A DNA stretch of 64,000 bases. Origin: Trichosphaerium sp. ATCC 40318 (Eukaryota > Discosea > Flabellinia > Trichosidae). A model generated the notes under the pieces. That model had not been told where the DNA came from, did no database searches, and was given only the letters and a program-made list of their open reading frames with translations. Where the stretch lies: assembly GCA_038496445.1 (NCBI GenBank), contig JALMLS010000093.1, positions 620,001-684,000 of the forward strand, in the 5' to 3' direction. Positions 47,201-59,430 of this stretch are shown piece by piece. The number at the start of each line of letters is the position of its first letter. The first letter of the stretch is position 1. A program made the position numbers and the translations under genes.

Positions 47201-50200
47201 TAAGCAATAAGAAATGATCAAACAATATCAGGTGTACATCAAATCCAAAATTTTTCTCCCAAAACTCGGCAGCATGAGCATCCGACATGATTGCTATAAC
47301 GGCCTAGTGTGATTGTCAATAGCATGAATCAATAGCACAGTAATTGTATTAAAGGAACAACATTCTTAGACTTCAACTATTATACCTTTGAAACATCCTT
47401 CGCGTTCGCTCTCGATCCACCAGAGTGTTTAAGAATACTCTCTGTACGAACACGACGATACTGTTCAGTTGAACTGAGATCCTTTAGCATAGCATCATGT
47501 GCTTGTAATTCGGAACGAAGTCTATGGTTTAGACTCTCAACTTTCATTATACTACAGTACTGATTAGTTATGGTCAAACAGTATACACAACATACGCTGA
47601 CTTTGGTTTGCGCTTCTTAGGTGATTTTAAAAGGCGCGTATGAAGCTTGTCTTCTTCCTCACATAACACATAATAAAATGTGTATAAATGCCGTAAATCA
47701 AGCAACAACCTATGGTAATTAAATATTAACAAGCAAGATAAAAGTCAGTAGTAAAACGTACCCTATGTACTCAACTTTAAACTTTCGTATATTATTCAGT
47801 TTGATTATAAGTTGTTGTAAGTTTACTTGTAACATATCTGCATCGATGTTATAAGACTTTTCTATCATCTCATAAACAACAGTAAGCTTGTCTTTGCCTT
47901 CTTCTATTATTCGGCCAGCCTATGGAGATGTCAGGGTTGCAAACTTAAGCCTCATACGTTTTCAGTGTTGAGAGAACTCAACCACTCTGGAACACATAGT
48001 AGCTTAGTGTCAAAATCCCATACACCAGACTGAACTCCCTAAGTGTTTGTATGTTAGTATTAGTACTCTTTCAAAAGAAATTCTCAAAATAAGCGTAAAC
48101 GTTGGTTTAAGTTAATGTGTACCGATAAAAATGTTTGATTTTCTATTATATACACAAACATATCATCAAGTGGTTTATTAGTAGCTTCACCACCAAATAT
48201 AAGCGGCCTAATAAGTAACTAGTTAGTTCGTTACTAAAACAATCAGGAGAGGCGCGGATAGCCCATGTAATTTTCTTTTGCTAGTGTTTTTTTCTTTGGA
48301 CATATGCGTACCTAAACACCCTCGCATAATGAATAGTGTTGACATTTTTTAGACTGTCCACAAGTGTACTCAGAAAGTCAAGAAGATCTAATATAAAAGC
48401 CAATATATCTGATCCTATACAAGAAAGAAGGGCACATGTCTCTTTACGCATATTCGCAGATGCCAAAGTAAGCGCTGGGTTTAAAGTAAGTCACGTGACT
48501 TTTCAACCAACCTTTTTTTTTAAGGTTCTAATACGTTACGTACAAGCAACTTTGTTGAGTTGTGGCAATAGTTGATTGGGTATTATTGGCTCAGGTAAAA
48601 CAGACAAAAAGTCTAGTAAAAGAAAAGCCAAAATATCCTTATCAAGACTCATAAAATCAAGCGTTATGCCATTCAATAGCTGCAAACGATGTGCTTGAAC
48701 TTGGCGTGACTCTGATTCTGTTTTTCGTCTAAGGAATGTGGTATGAAGAATACCATGGCCACCTCTCTTGTGCTCTAAAACGAAAGTCAACGCTGAAAAA
48801 AAAGCAAAATTGAATCTTGATAATCTTACGTGTTAATATCGAAGCCATACACTTTGATATTACTGATATCCCCTGACCATGAGTACGTGCCATCAAGTAG
48901 TGCAGTGGAACACCTTTAACATACGTTAACATCAAACAAAACAAAATATGACTTCAGCAATACCAAAAATTAGATTAGATGCCACATAAGCACTCTTACA
49001 CATTGCCACCTTCGAATTAATAACAGAGTACCAAGATAAATCTGCCTACAAAAAATACCAAGTAAGAAAAAAACACAGGGTGACTTTTTCGTACTGGATT
49101 TTCTTGTCTTTGTGAAATTGTAGTTTGCAATAAATCAATCCATAGATTGCGCGCTTCGAATGACTTAGCAACAAGTATTACACCAATTCTGGTATCAACA
49201 CGAAATACTTCAAACTCTTGAGACTCTACAGACAAATTTATTAGTCAAACAAAAAAAATTTACGAAATGACATTGTGACACATGTCACGTGTAAAATGTC
49301 CGTGTCAAAAAAATTATGAACGAACCTTTATGCTTTCCAAGCCGTGGCATTACAAGAGATACTCGAAGTGGTAATATCCTATTTTTAGTTAACCAGTCTG
49401 ATCGAAATGGAATAAAATATTGCGTAATGCGTACATTTTTACTACAAAACACTTGCTTTTCTTTTCTGTTAACACTAACATTCTACTAAACAAAAAGCAC
49501 TGATATGTTGTTGTAGAATTACGAGTTCTTATCATTAAAGGTCCATCAAATACATACGCATTGTCAAACCCCTAGAGTAACGTCAAATAAAATACTTTGA
49601 AAAAAGCTGAAACGAAAAAAACTTGTTTGTTTTTTTACACGCTTATAAAGCATTTTTATCACCACCAAATAGTTTTTCGTACGTCTAATTTAAACCCTTG
49701 TATCATACCAGCAATACTTGATTGTTTTTGTAGAACTTTAGATTTTTTTTGCAAAGTCATTTTTACAACAGCATCAACGAGTTGTCTCTCGCGTCCCTCA
49801 ACGTATGTTTCAACACGAAGGTTTAGTAATATACTATGAAGTGTTTTAGAAGGTAGCTGACACTCACGAGATGTTTTATCCGCTATAAGACAATCAGAAT
49901 TGGTACAATAAAATAAATTAAAACAGCGATGTAAAAACGCACTGAAATCAACCAACAACAAGGGAATGTCTTTAAGAGGACATCTGAAAAACCGTTTAAC
50001 ATCCTTCAGTTTCTTTTCAAGCTGCTTCAAGGACTCATCATCACATGAGAATACTATAATGACTGCATCTGCCCATCGGAGCCACTGCGTCAATGAGTTA
50101 GTTCTATACGTTCTAGTATAGATTCTTAAACGTAGGGAACGCCTGGTAACGTACTTCTGGATGATTTTTGTCGTAATCGGCTTCGTTGAGAGCAGGTGCC

Positions 50201-50444
50201 AAAATTGAGATTTTTACATGTTGTTCCTTGCGTTTGCGGCGTGTTTCATAACAATCTAATACATATTAATCGGGAAATTTGAGGTGTAATGATGTAATAC
50301 CGCGTCTGTAGTCAAAGTGGCCTGAGCTGTTCTCTATAACACCGTCTTTGCCAACAACGAAATTATTTACAAAATGCTGTGGCGTGTGCGTTGTGATTAT
50401 TATGGCCTTTATTAGTCGTTAATAACACGTTCTAACGCTATCAT
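44212..50444 (-). CDS. Multidomain signalling protein: GTPase-like, PH, RhoGAP-like, SH2-SH2, RasGEF
   Basis: Read downward from 50444. First a small-GTPase-like segment as in AGAP proteins (WADAVIIVFSCDDESLKQLE; DIPLLLVD). Then the end of a PH domain (FEVFRVDTRIGVILVAKSFE, ARNLWIDLLQTTI) near 49230-49100. Then a RhoGAP-like domain (HRLQLLNGITLDFMSLDKDI; FLSVLPEPIIPNQLLP) near 48900-48540, in which the catalytic GIFRxSG reads GILHTTF. Helical linkers and an EF-like segment (RWQDFIRALKKVNGGDTL) lead to SH2-1 (WFHSNMSHFEAVRHLE; GSFLLRFSAKPGHFGLNFVF) and SH2-2 (RWFNGKLTKEASQSALEVSA; GTFIVRFSSQPFTLS), both with the phosphotyrosine-binding arginine. Last a RasGEF N-terminal domain (FLLTYRSFTTAFELIEKLQE) and catalytic domain (DPVEVARQITIIEYDLFKCI; FARSPVYRLRNTW), closing AYKKSLAICPRKE. 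The product should couple tyrosine phosphorylation to Ras activation. Confidence 0.8.
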
Positions 50445-50461
50445 TATGCCAACGAACCAAT

Positions 50462-50701
50462 TTAACGTGCGCCATCGTTAATTACAGAGGTACTGAGCCT
50501 TTGGATAAATGGATCAATACCAAAGACGCGTCGTAGTACATATACAGTGGGTACAGCAATTATAGGGAAGTCTACAATTTTCGTAGGTCTTGTAAAGCCA
50601 ATATGAGTTCGAACGTGGTAATCACTCTTGGAACAGGTGGTTGTATAATTTGGGAAGTCGAGGAGCAAAACGAGTAAAAACGCGTGTTGCCGGATTTGCA
50701 T
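50462..50701 (-). CDS. Small single-exon protein, unrecognised
   Basis: ATG at 50701 (MQIRQHAFLLVLLLDFPNYT), 79 residues, stop 18 bases upstream of the start of the large signalling gene on the same strand. The first 15 residues are hydrophobic and could be a signal or targeting sequence. The rest (IGFTRPTKIVDFPIIAVPTV, YVLRRVFGIDPFIQRLS) is compact and basic. No family recognised; a mitochondrial protein is possible. Confidence 0.45.
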   Translation of the reverse strand: MQIRQHAFLLVLLLDFPNYTTTCSKSDYHVRTHIGFTRPTKIVDFPIIAVPTVYVLRRVFGIDPFIQRLSTSVINDGAR

Positions 50702-51004
50702 CTTTTTAGTACGTCATTTGTTGCTCGTTTTCAAATAAGGACTGCTATTAATATCTTGAAAGACCGATTAATCCGTTTTGGGTAAAGAACGCCATGTCAT
50801 CTAGTAATGTTGGTTGTTCCTTAGTACACACGTTTGAGATCACGTGTTACCATTTGATAAAATACCTACTCATCAATTAATAAGTATGTACCACGTGCAC
50901 TAAGCATAGCTTCGTAATATAATGTGGAAAAACTGTGACTTGCGAGTTATGACATTTAATAATGAAGTAAGGCGCCAAGCAACTTTTCTGCTAAAAGTTT
51001 TCAA
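50702..51004. other. Divergent intergenic region with two CACGTG sites
   Basis: Three hundred bases between divergent genes, with CACGTG at 50841 and 50892. A plausible shared control region. Confidence 0.4.
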
Positions 51005-51856
51005 ATGAACAAACGTCCAGCGAACCATGTACCCACTGCTCTTCTTATAACCGACATTTTATACGAAATTACCAAAATAATGTTGTATATTGACACAAAG
51101 AGCGTTGTACAATTCAAATCAACTAATAGCTATTTCCGTAACCGCATTTCCGATATTAAATGGTGTAAAACAAGTACTCTGAAGGATATAGCTGTGCTAG
51201 AGAAGATATGTATTACAGAGACACAAGAGACAAAGCAAAGATTAATTACGCACGTGCTAAACAACGAAGTACTTTTATTCGGTGTTATCAAAGATGAAGG
51301 TCCTCATAAGTCGCTATGGGATATGGCGGTATCACATGTACTACGATGGGCACAGTACAACAATCATACAGTTTTTACTTTGGACGATGTCAAGAAGTAT
51401 TGCGCTTTAGACCTTTCAAAAAACCGTGGGCCAAAAATCCGACCTACCATTCTTCAAATGTCAGAAAATTATGAGTTTCTTTGTAATGTATGCAACATTG
51501 TTTACGATTCTGCATGGATAATTGATGACAGAATATATTGCTACAAATGTTTCTACCTTAGAAGGACGCTGTTCGCTTTGAATCACTATTGCACAGGGCG
51601 TCAGATGCACTGGGGAAGAGCTAAGCTGTTTCGTGTTGATGAAGCAGGTACAGAGTTTGTTGAAGACGAGGATAACTTTGATGTTAAATGTCTTCAAGAG
51701 ATTACAACAGCTATAAAAAAATACCCGGAATTAGCATCTAAATGGCTTTCAGACGACGTTGAGATATATGTGCTATATTTCGTTCAAATGGATATCGACC
51801 TTGTCGAATTAGGCGCTATATTCGTACCAAAATTAAAAAAACAACAACAAGGTTAA
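51005..51856 (+). CDS. Intronless F-box-like protein with CxxC zinc motif
   Basis: One exon, 283 residues. The N-terminal 50 residues look like an F-box (LLITDILYEITKIMLYIDTK, then SVVQFKSTNSYFRNRI). The middle is alpha/beta (LWDMAVSHVLRWAQYNNHTV). A four-cysteine knuckle follows (FLCNVCNIVYDSAWI, then RIYCYKCFYLRR), spaced CxxC-x15-CxxC, probably binding one zinc ion. The C-terminus is helical and acidic, ending KLKKQQQG. Likely a substrate adaptor for an SCF ubiquitin ligase. It is unusual here in having no intron. The plan is like the spliced F-box gene at 37.5-39.1 kb, though the sequences share little beyond the F-box. Confidence 0.8.
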   Translation: MNKRPANHVPTALLITDILYEITKIMLYIDTKSVVQFKSTNSYFRNRISDIKWCKTSTLKDIAVLEKICITETQETKQRLITHVLNNEVLLFGVIKDEGPHKSLWDMAVSHVLRWAQYNNHTVFTLDDVKKYCALDLSKNRGPKIRPTILQMSENYEFLCNVCNIVYDSAWIIDDRIYCYKCFYLRRTLFALNHYCTGRQMHWGRAKLFRVDEAGTEFVEDEDNFDVKCLQEITTAIKKYPELASKWLSDDVEIYVLYFVQMDIDLVELGAIFVPKLKKQQQG

Positions 51857-52070
51857 TGAAGATATTGCCGTGGTATCACAAAACTGTGTTGTATAAAACT
51901 GAGCATCTCCATAAAAGGTATTTTGTGCCTAAACCAGAAACTTGCTGGATCCAGTTTTGTATTAACCCACACTTTCAAGTCTACGTGGTGTTTTTGGTAG
52001 ACGCTTAAGTTTCGGAACTGTTTCACCAATTGGGACAATGGTAAGTTACTTTCTCTTGATTTGTATCTGT

Positions 52071-54382
52071 ATGGCTTCACTTGCGACTGTCAAGGTGGCA
52101 AGTAGACTAGTTGTTATTTTTATGATCCTATGGAGTTTTACCAACGCTAGTACGTAAATAAAAGTATTCTACGCTCTTGATTACGCCTAAGTATTAACAT
52201 TTAGCTGTTCCACAGTTTCAAGTTAATGTTGGTACGTTTTTAACCAAAACACCTCAATTGTGCTACAAACAGCTCTCACATCATGCTACTACTAAATTTC
52301 GCATTGTAACGGCATAATAGCGAGCACAGCCAACTACACACCAAATGACGTTGCTATCACTTCGGATGGCCTTCTTGCAGTAGCAGCGGGGATAATACCA
52401 GCGGGCTCTATTTATTTTTTCCAAATAGGAACAGGTACAAAAAAAAAAACCGAATTGTTGTGACTTTGCAATTGACCAAGGCCTTTATTTACTTTGAATG
52501 CTTCTTTTACCTTGCCATCGCACGTGCATCAAATACTTTCAATTTATGCTGGCGCCAGGTTTGTTGCCTGTACAGTTAAGCGTGTACAGTATAGCTCCCT
52601 GTTTTTTGCAACCTGATCATTGTGAATCATCGTTGACATTTGGTAGGAGCACTACTACACAACATAACAAAATTCTATACTATTAATGGTCCTGATGAGT
52701 TTCGTGTATTGCATCCTAGGAGCTTGGTTATAACTGACTCCGGAAAATTGTATGCCGTCAAAAGTATTATACACGATGTGGTACATGACTCCACTAGCTG
52801 TTATTTTACTGACACGTGTAAAGGTCATTTTTGACTCTAACAGAACGAACGTTGGCGGGTTCTCTCTGGACTATAACAGTACGTTTCGGTGCTCGGATAG
52901 AGCCAAGAACTTTAATTTGATTGTTTGTTGTAGTTCCATTAAGTTGTTTAAGTACTTCACAACCTTTTTCTGACTTCAGCTGGCAACAAATTTCAATAAA
53001 TCCAAGCGAAACACTTCTAGCTATTATGCTACATAATGGTTTGGTGGTCATAGTAGATGCCAACGATGGTAATAGTGACTGTACTTCAGTGCTTTTTAAT
53101 AACATCTTTTTAAAGGAAGCTTTTCGTCTTGTGTTTGGGTAACTCAACAAGTAGATAGTGACTTCGGAAATGGAGTGCTATTTATTGATGACCAAAACCT
53201 TCTTGCAACAAGGACACTTAATAATACATTCTCTTCAGTTTACCTATTGAATCATACACGTAAACATTTTATTTGCTGTAGCGGCCAGGCTTGTTTACTA
53301 CATTTTTACTAGTATCACAGGAATTAGCCCTTAACAAACTATTAGAATTAGCCCATTAAAAAAACTATTATGTGATCGTGCACAAGGAGGTTATATTATA
53401 GGATCATATATGAACTATATGTTCTTAAGAGATGAAGCTATAGTACATAACGGCAACGCTACTCTGATACCTTTTGGAGTTTGTTTCGAAGGTTCCAAAA
53501 GGCAAGGTGTACCATGTTCAGGAGCAATAAGTTTATCTAATGGTACCTAACTTTCTTTACAATATAGTCTCTGAAGTTCATTGTTTAGGCAGCATGATTG
53601 TGTTTAGTCCCCACCAACTAGCGATGTACTCTCCGTACATTTCAACACCATCAACAACACCACCTCCAACAACTCCTCCAACGACTACATCGCCAACAGC
53701 TGTGATTCCATCTGAGTCACCTTCCGATGTACCGGTTGCTTCACCTATAGCGCCTGCGTATTGTGAATTATCTTCGTGTGTGAATGTTACTGTCACCAAC
53801 ACTACAATCATACTCACTCGAACGCTCAGATTCAACGGTAAGTGATTATTTATATGCGTTAATTGATCTCCTTTTTCTAGGTATTACAAATATCAATTAC
53901 GCAACTATCACAGTAAGCAATGTTCTTAATGGCACAGATGCAGTAATCGTATTTGCCGACTACTGCCCGATACTTGTTAATGTTACCATTAAAGTGAATA
54001 AATCACTAAACATCGATGAGACTATCGATCTCTTGGATGTTCCTAGCTACTGCACCTTGTTACATCGCAGATAACTGTATTTATTCCAGGTATACCAGAA
54101 GTGTGTCTTACTGAAGGTACTCGGTTCACACATACATTGCTGAGTACTTATCATAATTTAGAGATAAGAGTTGGTAGGCTTATTTTACTTGGTGGAAGTT
54201 GCAACAATAAATCATTATCTGATGCCTCTTCAGGACCTATACCTTTGTGGACATGGGTAGTTGTTGCATGTATCATAGTCATTGTTGTCATATTATCAGT
54301 TTCAGTGTGGCAAATATATTCAAGAAGATCAAGGAAAGAGCCTAATCTGCCAGTGATGGCGGACTATAATTTCACCGAATAG
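52071..54382 (+). CDS. Type I membrane protein with beta-propeller-like ectodomain
   Basis: ATG at 52071; signal peptide SRLVVIFMILWSFTNA near the start. The ectodomain shows repeated strand-turn-strand blocks (PNDVAITSDGLLAVAAGIIP; RSLVITDSGKLYAVKSI; QISINPSETLLAIMLHNGLV; NGVLFIDDQNLLATRTL), the rhythm of a beta-propeller. Several N-glycosylation sites follow. Next comes a Pro/Thr-rich stalk (STTPPPTTPPTTTSPTAVIP) and a cysteine-bearing beta domain. One membrane helix (WTWVVVACIIVIVVILSVSV) is followed by a short basic cytoplasmic tail ending ADYNFTE, whose tyrosine could be a phosphorylation or sorting site. Probably a cell-surface adhesion protein or receptor. Exon joins in 52.1-53.4 kb are approximate. 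Confidence 0.72.
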
Positions 54383-54815
54383 TATGGTAAACCAACGGTA
54401 GAATCACGTGGTTGGTATGCCAGTGAACGACCAACTGTAGAGAGTTCTAGCTAACGATTTAGAGAACTGGTGTAGAGAAGTGTGAAATAAACAACAAAAG
54501 CGCTTTTTTATTCTTATCGACGTAACATAACATTACTTTAATAATCCAACCATAGTAGTTTTTTTAGAATGCACAACGTATTGATGGGAAAAATAAAAAC
54601 ACCTCCATCTTTGTCGCAAAAACGGAGAAATTCGCTTTTTTTTGGTGAACTGCCGCGTAACGGAAAAATTACGGATGCGTACACAAATAAAAAAGAACAC
54701 TAGTTATTAAGCTGAAACTATATATTGGACTGTTGTTACACCTAAACCCTGACTAATCTGATCAGTCTGACTAAATTGGAAATAGTCTTGTAAAACTACT
54801 TGCGAAGCACCGCAT
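54383..54815. other. Intergenic region with one CACGTG
   Basis: CACGTG at 54405, just after the stop of the membrane-protein gene, and an AATAAA-like signal (GTGAAATAAACA) near 54485. Nothing else seen. Confidence 0.4.
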
Positions 54816-57800
54816 ATGCTCAGAATTATAACATTGCTGGTACTACAGGAACTAAACTATGATTTGAGCTAAGTACAATAAAGGTTTTGCTAGCAGGAGC
54901 TTGCGCAGCGCTCAAAATAGGCCTGTACACAACAGAGGCTTCTCATACTATGTACGAACAAATAATAGTACCATGAATAGTTATTGTCATATTTACTTTA
55001 AACATAGCCTCAAAAGCGCTGCTGAGGAAGCAATAAGCGTTATACAAACAGAAGTAGGTGTAGCAATAGACTTATTCACAGCAAACTATTCGAGTTTTGC
55101 GGGGTCGGCACTAGAAGTTGCAAACGCTATTTTAGCAGATTTACAGGCCAATGGCGCAACCGTGTACTTGGGAGAAGAGCCGAACATTTTTTTGTCCCAC
55201 ATATTAGATGACGCCCAAGTACGCAGCAGTAGGACCACTTCGTTGGCCTAAAGTGTTCATTGCCTTTCTTTTTTGGTTGCGAAACTTTCTTTATTTGCTG
55301 ACTTGTTTTTTCTCTAGATTGCTCACATGAGCCTTGGCGCTTCTGACTTGATACCAGAACCATTCGCCTTTTCTACTTTCCCTACTTTGGAAACTTTTGC
55401 ACTTTCAACAAAAGCTGCTCTACAACACTACCAGTGGCTTAGTATAGCTGTAGTAGTAGATTATATCGATGCCTCTTTCCCTCATGCGGAAGGTACATAA
55501 CCAAAAACGTTTCTTCGTACTTTTATTTGCTGTTTTTTGTGGATTTTTATCCTGCTTTCGTTGTGTTAGTTGACACGTTCTAGCTTATGCTGCCTTCGCT
55601 TCTGCCGAAGGAAATACTATTGCAGAAGTTGTTCCTACAATAATATCACCAAGTAACACGCTCACACAAGAAGTACAAAACGGCACTGATCAAACACAAA
55701 TTATTGTATGTTTTTGTGGCCCAGAACAAACGCAAGCACTACTTAATACACTAAGGTAAAAATCAACAGCGTAATACATTTATCTTTCTTATACGATCGT
55801 TAGCAATAACATTACCAACCCATCTGGAATTTCGCTTGTTCTTCAAGTATCACAGAACATTTTGAAGAATCCAGTGTTTGATGTCAATAAAGTAGCCCTT
55901 CTCGGCCTCTTTACAATACTAGACACAGATTTCCAAACAGCGTACCCTACACAAACAACGATTGCAGCATACATACATGACGCAGTTTTAGCTGTTGGTA
56001 GAGTCAGTGCTATTGTACGTATTTGCTAAAGAAGCTGCTAGGCTATTTGCTTAATATACACTAGGCGCCTGAAACAAATGACACTGTAACAATATTCTCA
56101 AGATTGGCAGGATACAAAGTATTGAATGGAGCTACAGGAACATTTAAGCTATCTTCCACTGCCGAACGTGCCACGTATGTTTTTTTTGATGCAAATAGTG
56201 AAAGTACTCATGTTTCAATAGGTTAAATCTATTTCAGTATACAGCCGCATCTGGGAATACTATGATTGCAATGACAGGACAGGCTGGTACTTTTGAAGTT
56301 GTATCGGAACCAGTTTACCCAGCGGGGGCTGTTATTAAAGGTACGAAATTGTACGTTGACCCCATTAACGTTATTCCAAAGGTACTATAACAATTGGTTA
56401 CCTTGTGGCTACAGGAGAAGGTGGAGATCGTCAGGGTAACGACTTGCTTGTACACTGGCATGAAGTTACAAGAATGGCAGTACAGGTACATCTTTTATAT
56501 GTGACTAAGTATGGATCCTTCGCTTAAACCAACTGTTAAGTCCATCTTAATTTCTCTTTCTGTGTACGATGGCTTGAAGCCTTACTAAAAATTGTAGGAT
56601 GTAAATGCTGACGATACTGTTCTAAAAGATTATACTTTAAGAGTAATATACTATGATACAGAGGTAAGCTGTTTCTAATACCAATGTTAATTTATTTGCT
56701 TTAGTACAACCAAAGTAAAGCAGTAGAAGGCTCTAGATTAATGATAGATTCAGACATACCTCTAGTTATTGGTGCAGGAAGTTCTGATAACTCGATTATT
56801 TCGTCACTGGTCCTTGGCACAGCAAATGTTCGAAACCAGTATTTTATTTATAAAATGTGTAACTCATAACTACTAGATTCCCCAAGTTTCCTTCTTTTCA
56901 ACTGCCAATATTCTTTCTGACGATGATACGTATAGAAGTTTCTCACGTATCATACCAGCCGATAAGTTTATGGCAATTGCATGGGCTAGAATTATTAAAG
57001 AAACAGGATGGAAAAAAGTAATAACATTGAACACTCAAGAACAGTATTCAGTCGAAGGTATGGAGTTGTGTAACTAATTGCCTCTTACTAACAGTTTCAA
57101 TGTAGCCACTGATGCCTTTCTGGGAGAAGCAACTAAACTTGGGTTGGAGGTTATTCGTGAGCCAATAGACTTTGCAGTAAACGAAACAGTTGATTCGTTT
57201 GATCCAACTGTTTTGGAGAGAATTAAAGCAACTGGTATCAAGATTATGTTATGTCTTTCTTCAGATGACCGAACACCTATCCTACTTAAAAAAGCAAAGT
57301 AAGTAAAGTGGTAGCCTCTTAGTTAGCAATAGACTCTTTTTTAATTAACTTTTAGGCAACTTGGCATGCTTGGATTAAATTCCGGTTATAACTGGTTATT
57401 TGCTGATGCTTTCCTTTGATTGTTCCTAAGGAGGCATTCCCAGATAATGACGACTTGTTTGGTGTCATTACATTGAAGTGCGTTGCTTATTTTGAAAAAA
57501 ACTGTCTCCTGGTTTTTTCTTCTTTTTTTCTCTTATGACGCTAATTTTTTATAGTCCTGATAATGGCGTTACAAGTACAAAACATGACGAAGTTGTTGAC
57601 AGGTTCCAATCTGGAGTATACTCTTCAGAGTACGTTTTTTCCTTTCATTTTGTCATTTTGGTTTTGTTCTTTCTTCGGACGTTACGTTGATTAGTTGTGT
57701 AGGTTTCCAGTTTCATCTAGTCCTATCGGTATAGAACATTTTGACACTAGTTTTGGTCCTCAGTGTTATGACTCCGTATGGCTAGCCTCTATGACTATTG

Positions 57801-59430
57801 AACGAGTACGTGACCAAATCTCAAATTCTAATCGACTAAACTTATCGCTAAACGAGCATAGGTATTGAAAGCCGGTGGAGACGTTTATGATGGTAATCTT
57901 GTGCGAAAAGAGCTAAGAAATATCACTTTCACTGGTGTATCAGGAAGAGTAGAGCTTGATCCTACTGGAGAGTATATCAGCCCTCAATACCTAATTTTGA
58001 ACCACAAAAACGGCTCTTTGCAAGGAGTAGGCAGATGGGGAGATGCTATCGGCATACAAATCTTCGGAGATCTTCGTTACTCCAACGGACTTACTGAACC
58101 TATACCTGACTTTCTTGAGTTGGATTTACCTATCAAATTCGTCGAATGGGATAGTGGTTTGGCTATTGCAATTACTACATTTACAGTTCTTGTAATCATT
58201 ATTTTGGTATGTCAAGAACATTTTTTTCTTTGGTTTGAAGCTGACGTACTTTTATAGATTGTAACAGCAGTTCTTGTAGTAATTTACCGTGAAACATCTA
58301 TAATCGCTGCATCTAGCCCTGTCTTCTTGGAAGTTATCCTAGCAGGTTTGATACTCGGTTGTGTTACAGTCTTTTTCTTGTACGGCTTTTATAATTATCC
58401 TTCCATTATTAGTTATAAGTACTAACCCTTGTTTTAGTGTTGGAGAACCAACAAAAGGTGCTTGTATTGCTCGTACTTTTACTGGGTTTATTGGATTCAC
58501 CTTGAGTGTTGGGTACGTTAATATACTTCATTATCAACCTGCTTATTCTACAAAAGAGCTCTTGTTGCCAAGAATTGGCGTCTATACAGATTATTTGATG
58601 AGAGTTCACTTAAAGTGTTCACAATCACAAACACTCAATTGTTTGGATTTATTGGCGGTATCGGCGCTTTGCCATTGGTAGGCTTGCACATCATCAAATG
58701 CATACTAACATAATTGCTTTAGCTTGTTTTGATACTGTGGGCCATCATTGATCCAGAACATCCCGAGTTTGTTACAAACGAGGCAAACACTTTCAAGATT
58801 CACCGTTGTTTCTCTAACAATGAGGTTGTATGGCCAGCTATAACCTTTGGTTACTCCGTACGTAGCTTTTCCATCGGTTTTCCCTCTTTTCCCACAACGC
58901 ACGTGTGTGATTATGAACTTGAAGTAATGATTTTTAGTTTATTGTTGTATTGTTTGGAGCTATTGTGTCCTTTAAAACAAGGAAACTACCGGGCTTGTTC
59001 AAGGAAGCGCTCTATCTAGCTTTAGCTCTATGGAATCTTATTGTCTTCAGTCTATTCATACCAGTCGCGTATGTTATTGAAGATGCTCAAGCAAGTTTTA
59101 TGGTTGCTATGCTTGGCATGTTGTTGGCTATTGTAGGATTCTTCTCGATGTTGTTCATACCAAAGTTTTACCTTATCTTCTTCAAACCACATAAGCATGT
59201 CCGCAGTGTAAGCTTACTATATAATAGCGTACTATGGTATTAACATAATATTATAGAGAACTGATACACCAACAAATAGTGGCGCACCAGGAATAAGCAC
59301 ACCAAGTACGCCAAGAGTTTTTTAGTTTGGTTGATTTATTTACTTAACTTTTAACCTAGGATCCATGTCTATGTCTACATCTCAACCAGACTCTCCTAAA
59401 GAATCTTCTGGTAATCCATACAACTTATAA
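54816..59430 (+). CDS. Class C (GABA-B-like) GPCR with doubled ligand-binding domain
   Basis: Probable start MLRIITLL at 54816; the first splice is uncertain. The ectodomain has two periplasmic-binding-protein-like lobes in series. The first (about 54.95-56.2 kb) contains EEAISVIQTEVGVAIDLFTA, IAHMSLGASDLIPEPFAFST and QHYQWLSIAVVVDYI. The second (about 56.3-58.15 kb) contains AVEGSRLMIDSDIPLVIGAG, IAWARIIKETGWKKVITLNT and ERIKATGIKIMLCLSSD. Seven helices follow: FTVLVIIIL..IVTAVLVVIY, VILAGLILGCVTVFFLYGF, CIARTFTGFIGFTLSVG, FGFIGGIGALPL, LLFGAIVSFKTRKLPGLF, LALALWNLIVFSLFIPVAYV, and MLGMLLAIVGFFSMLFIPKF. The tail is Ser/Pro-rich and ends SSGNPYNL. It would signal through heterotrimeric G proteins, the targets of the RGS protein in this window. 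Confidence 0.85.
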
